A stretch of 64,000 nucleotides of DNA from Pantoea sp. Lij88. GTDB lineage: Bacteria > Pseudomonadota > Gammaproteobacteria > Enterobacterales > Enterobacteriaceae. Position numbers and translations under genes: made by a program. The stretch is taken from the NCBI RefSeq assembly GCF_030062155.1, contig NZ_CP118269.1:1302001-1366000 (forward strand), written 5' to 3'. The notes beneath the pieces were generated by a model that worked only from the letters and a program-made list of their open reading frames with translations, did not search any database and was not told the origin of the DNA. Shown one piece after another: positions 44,201-49,522 of the stretch (position 1 is the stretch's first letter; the number at the start of each line of letters is the position of its first letter).

Positions 44201-46933
44201 GTGGGCAATAGCCAGCTCAGCGCGACCGTGGGTGCGGGCGGCGCCTTCAGCACCACGGTGACGCCGGATATTCTGGGCACGCTGGCACAGGGCAACGTGA
44301 CCGTAGGGGCCTCGGTTACCGATGCAGCGGGTAATACCGCCAGCACCAGCGCCGGTGTCCGCGTCGATACGCTGCTGCCGACCATCACAGTGAATCCGCT
44401 GTTCGGTGATGGTCTGCTGAACGTGGCAGATGCGCTGTCGACGCAGATCATCAGCGGCGTCGTGGGCGGTGCCGAAACAGGATCGCGCGTGGTGGTGTCG
44501 GTGGGCGCACAGCAGTTTGTGACGGCGACCGATGCGAATAGCAGTTTTAACGTCTCGCTGACGCCAACGCTGCTGCAGGGGATTGCCGATGGCAACCTGA
44601 CAGTGGGCGTCAGCGTCACCGACAGCGCCGGTAACACCACCAGCACCACTGCCGGGGCGCTGGTGGGTATTCACAATCTGCCGAAAGTGACGCTCAATCC
44701 GCTGTTTGGTGACGGCGTGCTGAACCTGGCCGAATCGCTGGTCACGCAGACTATCAGCGGCACCGTCTCCGGGCTGGCGGCGGGCAGCAGCGTCAGGCTG
44801 GCGATTGGCAGTACCAACGTCACCGCGCTGGTCAACGCCGACGGCACCTTCTCGACGACCGTCTCGCCAGCGGTGCTCTCGACGCTGCTTAACGGTAACT
44901 TCACCGTCAGTGCGTCGGTCACCGACACGGTCGGTAACGTCAGCAGCACCAGCGCGGGCGTCTCCCTGGGACTGGTCCAGCCAACCCTGACAGTGAATAC
45001 GGTGTTTGGCGACGGGGTACTGAGCGCCTTTGATCTGGCCTCTAACCAGACCCTGAGTGGCACCTCCAGCCTGTCAGCGGGTTCTACCGTCAGCGCCACG
45101 CTGAATGGTCTGACCTACACCACCAAAGTGGTGAGTGGCGGCAACTGGAGCATCAGCGTGCCGAAAGCGGATCTTGCCGCTATTACTGACGGCACGAAAA
45201 CCGTGGCGGTCACCGGCACCGATACGTACGGCAACACGGTGAACAGCACCGGCACGCTGAGCGTCATCAGTCAGTCGACGCCTGTCGTCGCCATTACTTC
45301 ACTGTTTGGTGACGGTGCGCTGAGCGCGGTGGACGTGAAAACCGCACAGACTATCTCCGGTACCGCCAGCAACGCGGAGGGATCGGTGGTGCGCGTCACG
45401 CTGGGTGGCCAGACTTACAGCACGACCGTAAGCAGCAACGGCAACTGGAGTCTCTCTGTTCCGGCAGCTAACCTCGCCGCCATTACGGATGGTCTGCAGA
45501 CCGTCACCGCCAGCGTCATCAACGGTGCAGGCACCAGCGGCTCCACTTCGGCGTCGCTGGGCGTAGTGAGTCACACCACGCCGACAGTCAGCGTGAACAG
45601 CTTCTTTGGTGGCGATGGTTACCTCAACATCTCAGAAGCCAATGCCCCTGAAACCATCAGAGGAACCAGCACCAACGCAGCGGGCGGCACGGTCACGGTG
45701 AACGTGGCGGGCAATATTCTCACTACGACCATCGGTGCGAATGGCGCATGGAGCATCAGCGTGCCGTCAGCGACGCTGAAAGGGATCTCTGATGGCAGCC
45801 ATCCGCTGACCGTGACGGTGGCAGACATCGGGGGCAACACCGCAACCAGCACCAGCAGCTTTACCGCGCTGTCGCATAATCAGCCGCTGGTGGGGGTCGA
45901 TCCGGTGCTCAGCATCGTCGGATCGCTGCTTGCCGGTCTGGTGGTGCAGGGCGGTTCGCTGAATGCTGCGCAGGGATCGAAAGTCACCGTCACGCTGCTG
46001 CTGGCTAACGGCAACAACGGACCGACGCTGACGACCACCACCGATGCGCTGGGACGTTACGCGGTTAACTTCTCACCGTCACTGCTGTCAGTGGGGGGCC
46101 TGCTGCTGTCGCTGAATACGCTGGCAAAAGTCTCCATCACCGACGTGGCGGGTAACAGCTACACCACCACCAACACGTTGCTGCTCGGCTCACTGCTGCC
46201 GGTGACACTGGCGGCAACTGAGTCGCTTGCTCTGTTCTCGGTGGCGGATGACAGCGCCACGGTCGCCAGTGCCAGCACGGAAACGCAGCACAACAGCAGC
46301 ACCAGCAGCGACGATAACAGCGCCCATGTAGCAGTGGCCTCGACGCTGATTACCGAAGCGGATACGGTGACGCCGGTCAGCAGCAGTGAAACCGTGGTGG
46401 CTACTGACACCGCTGTGGCGGCAGCACCGGTTGAGGAGGTGGGTTACACCATCGGCGGCGTCGTCATTACGCTGGCTGATGGCACCACAGCTGAGGGCGC
46501 CACGGTCACCGGCAGCAGCGGTGCGGATACCGTGACGGTCAGTGACCTTAACTTTACTCATATTGATGGCGGCGCAGGCACCGATACCCTGGTGCTTAAC
46601 GGAGAGCATCTCAATCTGGATCTCACCGCGCTGGGCCTGAAAGTCGAACACATTGAAGTGCTCGATTTGGGTAAAACCGGCACTAACGCCGTGAAACTCG
46701 ATCTCAATGAGGCACTCAATATTACGGATAAACAGAGTGATGACTTGATGATCAAAGGGGCGGATGGCAGTCAGGTAACCCTGGCGAACAGCAACGGTGG
46801 GATCTGGGAAGTCACCGGCGAGCGCACGGTGGAGGGCAGGGTGTTCGAGATCTACCACAACTCGGCGCTGACCAGTGAAAACACCCTGGGTGATGTGCTG
46901 GTGCAGCAGAACCTGCAGGTACATGTCGTGTAG
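29210..46933 (+). CDS. bapA: Giant BapA-like type I secreted adhesin
   Basis: The product is 5,907 residues from ATG 29210 (AGAGG 6 bases upstream); a GTG six codons earlier is in frame. Residues 1-110 form the N-terminal prefix domain of the BapA/LapF group (VRISGTRDIV, GNDLVLHMRDG, KFFLDD). A hydrophobic stretch follows (137-156), then a glycine-rich linker (155-174). About 54 Ig-like repeats of about 100 residues run from residue 190. After a Ser/Thr-rich segment (from SVADDSATV), the C-terminus has an RTX-like piece GSSGADTVTV and GGAGTDTL, then a C-terminal region of the type used as type I secretion signal. Salmonella BapA is much shorter (about 3,800 residues). The likely role is attachment and biofilm; neighbouring exporter genes support secretion. 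The frame is unbroken and GC-rich. Confidence 0.93.
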   Translation: MAELTQGRVDIISRENGTLISQSVGSSSQTINLTEPSVVRISGTRDIVTQYERQGNDLVLHMRDGQTVRYQKFFLDDADGQHSELVFDDGVNPPEHALFPQTAEGAELASSSVTPTYESLDSVEPLLLADNANTSMGVITAGGLGVLGLAGLAVGIGGGGGGGGGGNGGGNAGGTDPGTPGTPVTPGTPAITLNTFAGDDVLDNAEKTTDQVLSGTTSNVEAGQIVTVTLGGQTFNTTVGADGSWSVTIPAAVLAGLPAGATTIDVSVTNAAGTGATGSLPVTVAAADPGTPAGPSVSLNPFTGDNQLDNSEKTTPQTLSGSTSNVEAGQVVTVTLGGQSYSGSVASDGSWSITVPADALAALASGTTTATATVTNQAGTAASGSVTFNVEPPLTEPGTPVITINQFAGDDVLSNAEKSSDQLLSGSTSNVEAGQVVTITLGDQTFSAVVDAQGNWSVTLSPAALNALNSGSVAISAVVTNQAGTEASENRDISVDTPVVTGPPAVTVEAFTGDNQLSNAEKGADQTVTGSTSNIEPGQVVTVTLGGQTYSGNVDAQGNWNVTLPSAALSALAAGETTLTVSVSNAAGDTVTSSLPISVEAPATQPGEPTLIINQFAGDDILSNDEKGTAQTLSGTTTNVEAGQTVTVTLGGQTYVGTVDGSGNWSVVVPSAALDNLPSGSNAISATVTNNDGVSASETRDISVETPVTEPGVPTLTLNDFAGDNDLSNDEKASDQPVSGTTTNVEAGQIVTVTLGGQTYSASVQGDGSWSVTVPSAALNALAAGTTTLTASVSNAAGDTATNAESITVEAPATQPGEATLTIYEFAGDDILSNSEKATDQLLSGTTTNIAEGQQVTITLNGETFIATVGADGSWSVPIPASSLAALATGSVTLNATVTDSLGAPVTETRDFRVESSGTSPNAPTLTINPFAEDNILSNDEKQEAQAVFGSTTNVEAGQIVTVTLGGESYSGTVNPDGSWNIAIPADALNALAAGTASLVVTVSNAAGTTVSDTVPITVEPPVTEPGQPTITINPFAGDDVLSNEEKTSEQLLSGSTTNVEAGQIVTVTLGDQTYSATVGADGSWSLNVPASALSALAAGSATIEATVSNQANVNAIEDRPILVDAPAQPGTPAVTIAVFAGDDLVDNSEKAVDQTLSGSTSNVEAGQTVTITLGGQNYSATVNPDGSWSTQIPSEALSALAAGSSSIAVSVSTVAGTLATDTRDINVAPAAGEPGVVSINEPVSVDGFLNQQELNSDLIINGSAVGVNPGQTVQLNFNGINYSAVVGSNGFWSVTVPAADLGGITDGVKQISVTTNDTTGALLTDSAPLNVVVTTLPQITLNESAITDGILNQTESGSDLLLSGSTGKAVAGQLVEVELNGKTYSTTVNTDGSWSLPLPAADLALLAQGANSLTVTAIDEAGNRVDQLVNFSVDTLPPNLIVAEVAGGDGILNSSEVAAGVPVSGSGALPGDVVTVTLNNEVYSATVDEQGNWTVPLPSAALQALSDGSSYALTVTLTDASGNIATQTQTLAVSTQPPVATVTAPGGDGVLTNNELTQPLLISGTGTPGDTVAVALNGKTYNAIVDENGIWSASVPVADLGSLTNQTYPVTVTVTDPAGNSSTQDTALRVATAVPALTLNELTDDGVINNSDAQQPLTISGTGDEGDIIRVTLNEVSYTAVVAPDGSWSVNVPASDLAAVSDGTQTVSVVATDADGNTTQTGSSLIFATTAPLLEISTPGSDGYINIAEHTQDLILDGRGGAQGDTVTVTFNNETYTAIVDTSGAWSVTVPAAIVSQLGDENYPINVQISDAYGNTTTQSTSVVVLAATSPALTIDPVTGDNQVDSAEQLTDILVTGSVTGVPAGQPVSLTLNGQSYDGVVLADGRWSVSLPAGSLGGIGEKTFTVAITDVAGNPAQPAEGQFSVVTSPAPSLSIGPISGDNALNAEEVQSDLILSGGSANLPANSPISVTLEPNGTVYSTITDASGSWTLTVPAADLANLAQGNTTVTVTSGEVQSTQTLLVATTPLVAPEINTPFTDGILNTAEASVAQTLTGTVQAGQAVSVTLGGETYPATVDANGLWSVTLPPAALQALAQGSNPITVTVSDTAGNSTSSSVPLTVDTGIPALTVNPIATDNIINEAETATDLTLSGTVAPGSSVSLALNGETYNAVVAADGSWTASVPSADLQQLPDGRYDLNVTVTTVGGNVVTTPVGVIVDTTPPDFSIDPPAGDGVLNIAEQAAGFSFSGAGTEGDRVSVTLNGVTYTGNVEGDGSWTLAVPPAALAGLTNGTTYPVVVTVTDEAGNSNSQNSALTVATTPPPLVVAPISGDNALNVGELAEPLVVSGSGQNGDVVTVQLNDQLYSTTVGVNGQWTLEIAPEALAALPPGSNLVTVTENSANGNQTSQVVDLNVATSPDDLPVLTIDSSTFAGDGIVTAAEQLQPITVRGSSSNVEAGQQVIISLNGTEYSGVVAASGSWSIILPAGALAELGEGNQTLNVSVINLVGNTTSSPLNFSVDNTQPSIALAPISDDNYLNAIEQNGAVVVSGSTSGLPDGSIVTVVANGTPVSTTVAADGSWSLTLPTGTFTGTADGPQTITATVTDVNGTQLATGDTTLTILASALPVATPGVAFGDGILNGEEAASVGLITGNTGVNGDGQTVVVTLSGTDYSGTVDAQGNWQVAVPADVLAALPQGNTPYTVVVSDVAGNSSQANGTVVVDTVPPVLNFITPSDGIINAAESQQPLTLNGSSEANALIVASFNGTTLSTTAGANGSWSLELPATVYTGLGNGSYPLTVTASDAAGNATTTSRDLALKVDPATLPTLTLDAFAGNNVVDGAERLTDQRLSGTTTNVEAGQLVTVNIEGTVYSATVQASGAWSLTVPAGALAAINDGTASFTVAVSDVAGNTTSSNLTFDVNSNASGLAMDAISQDNYLNAQELGQALIVTGTSANVTEGSTVTLLFNNVSYTAQVSATGRWSVIVPAESLTALADGPYTVTVTATDSGGATLNSEATLSVLATLPAPQIVSAFGDGLLNSSEIATAQTLSGTTGVTGDGQSVSVLLNGVTYNGTVDSNGNWQISVPATALAGLPEDSLNYTVTVQDAAGNTGSAPGSVTVDLTPPTLTLNAVAGDDSVNIAESLAPIVLSGSTNAEAGQQVTITLNNQVWTTTVTQDGDWSLTLPAGSLAGIPAGAYILTVTVSDAAGNPVTETRDLTVSTAALAVSIDTPFGDGYLNLAEQGVGQTLTGSTGVAGDGQTVTVTLGGNDYTATVDAQGNWTLNLTPTEMQTLTEGINTLVVNASDAAGNSGSLTSAVTVDLTPPVLTVNPIGGDNIINSLEVLEAVAISGTATEADAGQTVTVSFQNVDYTTLVLSDGTWQVTLPASVVQGLTDGSYPVVVSMTDAAGNPAVAVQTTLTRDADSLNLPTLTIGTLSEDNFLNLAESQQDLSVGGTSTNLAEGQLVTVTLNGVQYSGTVTADGSWTVTVPAAALGTLPDGDQLVQAVATDASGNPASSSASLVVLASAQAQPTLTMNVVAGDDVINATEATAEVAVSGGSTQLAAGTVVTVTMSVSSGAAFSTTTTIDADGNWTVNVPSAAFDNVAPGSTQTFTVTATDVAGNPATATQEVSFSTTPPVLTDITVNAGDTLNLAESLQDLTLSGTTTGALPVTVTLNNVSYTTTADADGNWTLTIPTADVQQLADGPNAIAVSVTDAAGNITTDTSTSLDVAFNTLPALTLNTPFGDSLLNVAETEGAITLSGDSTNLPEGSVVSIAVGNLTFSTTTDASGNWTLNLAPDALDALADGLTQVVVTAVDAAGNPAEAIADVEILQSLPVSASFAATQFGDNIINITEAASVQLVTGTSTVVAGQTLSVTVGDDNIPLSVTVDANGDWTASLTPEVIASLGAGVHTLTLTTTDRAGNSITDTQTFTSAITPIAAPTLDTPFTDGRLNAAEAAADGILTGAVSSGDPASVAVTINGTVYAATLIDGGANWSLELPSAVLQSLPDGNLPVTVTVTDDNGNTASITGTLLVAVNTLPDVTLNLPFGDGALNATEAGTEQILTGTTGITGAGQTVSVLISGFNNDQPLAATVQTDGSWSLALSPAQLATFTSGAHTVTVTATDVAGNSDNTALSVVTEVAVPVPTFTPGAFGGDNLLNIGEAAAGFTLTGNTGSVGANQAVSITVDVNGSLYSGTVASNGNWSVDIPPNALSSLGDGPQSLTVNVVDAAGNSASAQLPFTADLTAPLPVVSPEFLGGYVNSADVATGITLSGTTGETGANQTVQLTLGGTAYPATVDANGNWTVPLTQAQLSALPDATYPVTVTATDAAGNSTTINSSLVLDKTPPVLSFTAFAGDNALNYAESIQPQILSGTATGAETGAVVTVSLNTTTLGTAIVDGSGNWSVTLTPEQMVTFTPSTTLTLAVTDLAGNTAAVPVNLTVDLTPPPGPLVTLGTVSGDNIISTQDVAGGVVLSGTSANLGTSGSVTVTINGQTYATTLDASGNWSTAALPVSAFGNADGSVGITVTATDGTTPVTTSGNVLIDLTPPTLTINAFAGDNQVNGNESTTSQAISGTADIAEAGRTVVVTFNNQTYSAVVQSNGTWSTTVPASAMQALPDGSTSVITAQLADVAGNVGTATQTVTVDTAAPLVQVDAFLGDNVVNAADLVVGQVLTGTAQGAEGQTIGLYLGDASPIATATVGADGRWSIDLAPNVLSNLTDGALVFGVRVNDLAGNQTDATLTVNKVANTALTLVVDSVFGDGTLSALDTTVAQTISGTALSAGVGATVSVVLGGTTLSASVGQDGKWAIVVPPAVLDLLTDGNLAVNVTLTDAAGNTRTLGETVTAIVDSVPVVGPLTGLFGGDNLLNIAEAAAGQLVGGVISNAAEGSQVTVTFGSKTYSTTVQAGGTWSVNLPGSDLTSLLDGNLTLGVSVRDAAGNVATNSASIGIFTQAPSISLTSLFGDGVLNLADIATGQVISGVVNNVAQGSVVTISVGNSQLSATVGAGGAFSTTVTPDILGTLAQGNVTVGASVTDAAGNTASTSAGVRVDTLLPTITVNPLFGDGLLNVADALSTQIISGVVGGAETGSRVVVSVGAQQFVTATDANSSFNVSLTPTLLQGIADGNLTVGVSVTDSAGNTTSTTAGALVGIHNLPKVTLNPLFGDGVLNLAESLVTQTISGTVSGLAAGSSVRLAIGSTNVTALVNADGTFSTTVSPAVLSTLLNGNFTVSASVTDTVGNVSSTSAGVSLGLVQPTLTVNTVFGDGVLSAFDLASNQTLSGTSSLSAGSTVSATLNGLTYTTKVVSGGNWSISVPKADLAAITDGTKTVAVTGTDTYGNTVNSTGTLSVISQSTPVVAITSLFGDGALSAVDVKTAQTISGTASNAEGSVVRVTLGGQTYSTTVSSNGNWSLSVPAANLAAITDGLQTVTASVINGAGTSGSTSASLGVVSHTTPTVSVNSFFGGDGYLNISEANAPETIRGTSTNAAGGTVTVNVAGNILTTTIGANGAWSISVPSATLKGISDGSHPLTVTVADIGGNTATSTSSFTALSHNQPLVGVDPVLSIVGSLLAGLVVQGGSLNAAQGSKVTVTLLLANGNNGPTLTTTTDALGRYAVNFSPSLLSVGGLLLSLNTLAKVSITDVAGNSYTTTNTLLLGSLLPVTLAATESLALFSVADDSATVASASTETQHNSSTSSDDNSAHVAVASTLITEADTVTPVSSSETVVATDTAVAAAPVEEVGYTIGGVVITLADGTTAEGATVTGSSGADTVTVSDLNFTHIDGGAGTDTLVLNGEHLNLDLTALGLKVEHIEVLDLGKTGTNAVKLDLNEALNITDKQSDDLMIKGADGSQVTLANSNGGIWEVTGERTVEGRVFEIYHNSALTSENTLGDVLVQQNLQVHVV
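29777..46185 (+). repeat. About 54 tandem Ig-like (BIg) repeats in the giant adhesin
   Basis: Each unit is about 100 residues, about 300 bases. It shows the order TLxxFAGDDxLxNxE, then LSGxTxNVEAGQ, VTVTLGGQ, a G-SWS-V-VP motif, a PAxALxALxxG motif and VxVTxAAG. Counting the G-x-W-x(3)-P type motif by eye gives about 54 units. The first ten units are the most alike (SNVEAGQ and EKxxDQ versions). The middle is diverged, with SGTGxxGD and DGQT variants. A late group has LFGDGVLN and loses the tryptophan in three or four units. The D/N-rich GDDxLxNxE segments are possible calcium sites. Confidence 0.85.
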
Positions 46934-46964
46934 TTGATTTCACGTCTGTCAGGCTGCTCTGAGA

Positions 46965-46994
46965 AGCGGGTGCGAAAGCACCCGCTTTTTTTTG
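46965..46994 (+). terminator. Terminator after the giant adhesin gene
   Basis: The 9-bp stem AGCGGGTGC / GCACCCGCT with GAAA loop runs into eight T residues. It lies 31 bases after the adhesin stop, so downstream genes need another promoter or read-through. Confidence 0.95.
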
Positions 46995-47281
46995 TTTTAG
47001 TCACCTGATAATTCCATTTTCCAGACAATCGCCAATATTCATTAGCGGAATGAACGATTAGGGTAGGCGCAGCAAACGGCATCAAGCCGTAAATTAACGA
47101 TTCTGGCTCCATTTGTCGCTTTTATTAGCGTTCTCTTTCCTGATCTTTGTTACCTGCGGGTAATCAGTTCCGACCAGCGGAAACGGGCAGCAACAGCTGA
47201 CCCTTTATCACGTCGTCAGAGTTAACAATCTGTTTATCAGAGGGTTTTGCTCTGCGTTTCTGTTCTGAACTGAGGTTACCC
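46995..47281. promoter_or_regulatory. Intergenic region upstream of the small Ig-like gene
   Basis: Just under 300 bases. It holds a near-perfect inverted repeat TTACCTGCGGGTAA at 47151-47164 and the hairpin-like ACGGCATCAAGCCGT near 47078. A promoter for the downstream gene is expected because a terminator precedes the region, but I cannot pick it. TGAGG lies 6 bases before the next start. Confidence 0.4.
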
Positions 47282-49219
47282 ATGTCATCACGCGATACGC
47301 TTCGTCATATTCGCCTTGAATCCATTTTCCAGACGGCAGTCAGCGACTTTGCCGTTGCCGACAGCACTCTGCCAGCCATTGCGTCACTCCCCCTGCAAAG
47401 CCTGAGCCTTCCTGTTGCGACACAAAGCCTTAACCTGCCGATTAGCACGTTCTCTGCGGAGTCGCTGGATAGCAGCCCGGTTAATTACAACACGCTGGCC
47501 ACGGTTAAGAGTTCGTCGCCCGCCGCACTGCGGCCGTACGAACCTGTCGCCAGTGATGGCGTGATCGCGGGCTGGGAAGCGCAAAAGCCGGTGCATCTGC
47601 GTGGCCGGGCCGAAGGCGAAGCGGGCTCCACCGTCACGCTCACCTTCAACGATCAGAGCTGGCACAGCACGGTGAATAAGTGGGGCTACTGGAACGCTTC
47701 GATGCCAGCGGAGGCGCTCAAGGGCGTGGCGGATGGTAATCACAGCCTGGAGCTGACCATCACCAATAAAGGGGGCCACAGCACTACTACCGACGTCGAC
47801 TTTGGTCTCTATGTTGATCGCACCATCAAACCGACCCTGACTGTGGACACAGTCAGTGGTGACAACGCGGTGAGTATTGCCGAGAGCATTTATGGCGTTG
47901 AGATCAGCGGCAGCGCAACGCACCTGCCGGTGGGATCGGTGGTGAAACTGACTCTGGGCACGCAAACCGCCATTGCCCACATGGAAAGCGACGGCAAGTG
48001 GTATGGCTCATTTAATGAAAGTGACATGAAAGCGCTGGCGGATGGCGTTTACAGCCTGAAAGTCACGGCCACTGATCCCAATGGCAAAACGGCGACCGAC
48101 TATCATGATGTCACGCTGATCACCCATGTCAGCAGCCTGCCGTTCATTACCTTCGATAATATTACTGCGGATGATGTGATTAACGAGGCGGAAAGCCAGC
48201 AGGATCTGCTGCTGAGCGGCACGCTCAGCACCGTCATGCCGGGCCATCAGCTGGTGATCAGTGGCGCTAACGGAAAAGATTACAACGCCACCCTGGGCCA
48301 GGAAGGACACTGGCAGGTGGTCATCCCGGCTGAAGATGTGAACGCGTTTATCAGCTCCGGTGAGATCCGTGCCTGGTCCATTGATGGTGCAAAAAACTAC
48401 ACCAACGTCACGCATGAACTGAATATTCATACGGACTTACAGCAGATCTACACCGAAATGGATATCGGCGGCGACATGATCCTCAACTATCAGGAAGCGC
48501 AGCACGATCTGAGCTTCTATATTGAGGGCTGCAGAACCCTGGAGATCAACGGGATAACCTATCAGCCCGACGCGAAAGGCATGGTCACGCTCACCTCCAG
48601 CGAACTCATGGCGCTGCCGGATGGTCCGGTCGCCGCTACTTTCCATCGCCAGGATGACTATGGCAACAGCGACACCCAGAGCTGGGACACGCTCTTTACC
48701 GTCGCCGTGCATCAGCGACCCACACTGACGCTGGACACCGCGTTTGGTGACAACAAAATCGATGCTGCCGATGTGAACAGCTGGCATCTGATTCAGGGCA
48801 GCTCCAGTAATCTGCAACCGGGCAGCCAGGTGGAATTAACCCTGGGCGATCAGCACTACAGCGCCAGTGTCAAAGCGGATGGCGGCTGGGCGCTGACCAT
48901 TCTGGCCGGACAGCTGGCCCCGCTGGATGATGGTGAATACCCGATGACGGTCAGTGCCAAAGACAGCGCCGGTAATGTGGCGACGGCCAGCCAGACGGTG
49001 CAGGTGGCCTCGCATACCGACACGGCCAGCCTGATGGAAGGTCAGACGGTGGATCAACTGCTGGAAACGGTCAGTCTGACCCAGCAGACGGAGACGTCGC
49101 ACCTCGCACAGGCATCTGCTGCTGCTGCCGTGCCGCAGGAGAGCCATCTCTTCTCTGATGTGTCTTACACGCTTGCCGATCACCTGCTGCTGCATCCTGC
49201 GGCGCAACCCATCGTCTGA
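47282..49219 (+). CDS. Small Ig-like repeat protein, companion of the adhesin (unrecognised family)
   Basis: The 645-residue product begins with about 85 residues that are serine- and leucine-rich with no signal peptide. It then has five repeats related to those of the giant protein, at about 85-170, 175-275, 280-365, 375-470 and 475-575 (motifs GDNAVSIAE, DDVINEAE, GDNKIDAAD, ALADG). It ends in a polar, alanine-rich tail with a hydrophobic end. It lacks the BapA prefix domain and the glycine linker. One cysteine, in EGCRTLEI, is unusual for such proteins. It lies between the adhesin and its exporter genes with TGAGG before the ATG. It could be a second type I secretion substrate, an accessory protein or a decaying copy. 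The assignment as Ig-like is firm, the role is not. Confidence 0.8.
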   Translation: MSSRDTLRHIRLESIFQTAVSDFAVADSTLPAIASLPLQSLSLPVATQSLNLPISTFSAESLDSSPVNYNTLATVKSSSPAALRPYEPVASDGVIAGWEAQKPVHLRGRAEGEAGSTVTLTFNDQSWHSTVNKWGYWNASMPAEALKGVADGNHSLELTITNKGGHSTTTDVDFGLYVDRTIKPTLTVDTVSGDNAVSIAESIYGVEISGSATHLPVGSVVKLTLGTQTAIAHMESDGKWYGSFNESDMKALADGVYSLKVTATDPNGKTATDYHDVTLITHVSSLPFITFDNITADDVINEAESQQDLLLSGTLSTVMPGHQLVISGANGKDYNATLGQEGHWQVVIPAEDVNAFISSGEIRAWSIDGAKNYTNVTHELNIHTDLQQIYTEMDIGGDMILNYQEAQHDLSFYIEGCRTLEINGITYQPDAKGMVTLTSSELMALPDGPVAATFHRQDDYGNSDTQSWDTLFTVAVHQRPTLTLDTAFGDNKIDAADVNSWHLIQGSSSNLQPGSQVELTLGDQHYSASVKADGGWALTILAGQLAPLDDGEYPMTVSAKDSAGNVATASQTVQVASHTDTASLMEGQTVDQLLETVSLTQQTETSHLAQASAAAAVPQESHLFSDVSYTLADHLLLHPAAQPIV

Positions 49220-49522
49220 CGCCAACTCATTAGTAAACGCACTGCCTTCCGGACGGGTCTGTTAAGCCCGTCTGGATTGGTGTGGCATCATCATGTGGTT
49301 ACTTTTCGAACGCTCAGAAGAAATATTAACGATTTCATCTGTTTTTAGCAGGAATAAGCCCGGGTTCTGATCTAATAATGTTAAAGGTCGTTCAGCGTCT
49401 CGCTTGCGAACCATAAATAAAATAACGCAATAAATCTGTCAGGCTCTGAGTCGTACCCCCTTTGCTCGCTTTGTTCACCAGGAAAAACACCATGATGATA
49501 AGAACCCCTGCTGGTATGGATA
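49220..49522. promoter_or_regulatory. Intergenic region before the exporter genes
   Basis: About 300 bases. It holds a stem CCGGACGGG / CCCGTCTGG around 49252-49278, without a T tract, which could be a weak terminator or a processing stem after the small Ig-like gene. The rest is AT-rich and probably carries the promoter of the exporter genes. No clear boxes can be chosen. Confidence 0.4.

Noticed and set aside
29192..46933. Long reverse-strand ORFs inside the giant adhesin gene
   Set aside because: Many frames of 60-460 codons stay open on the reverse strand because the repeats are GC-rich with biased codons. They lack ribosome sites, have odd composition and only mirror the repeats.
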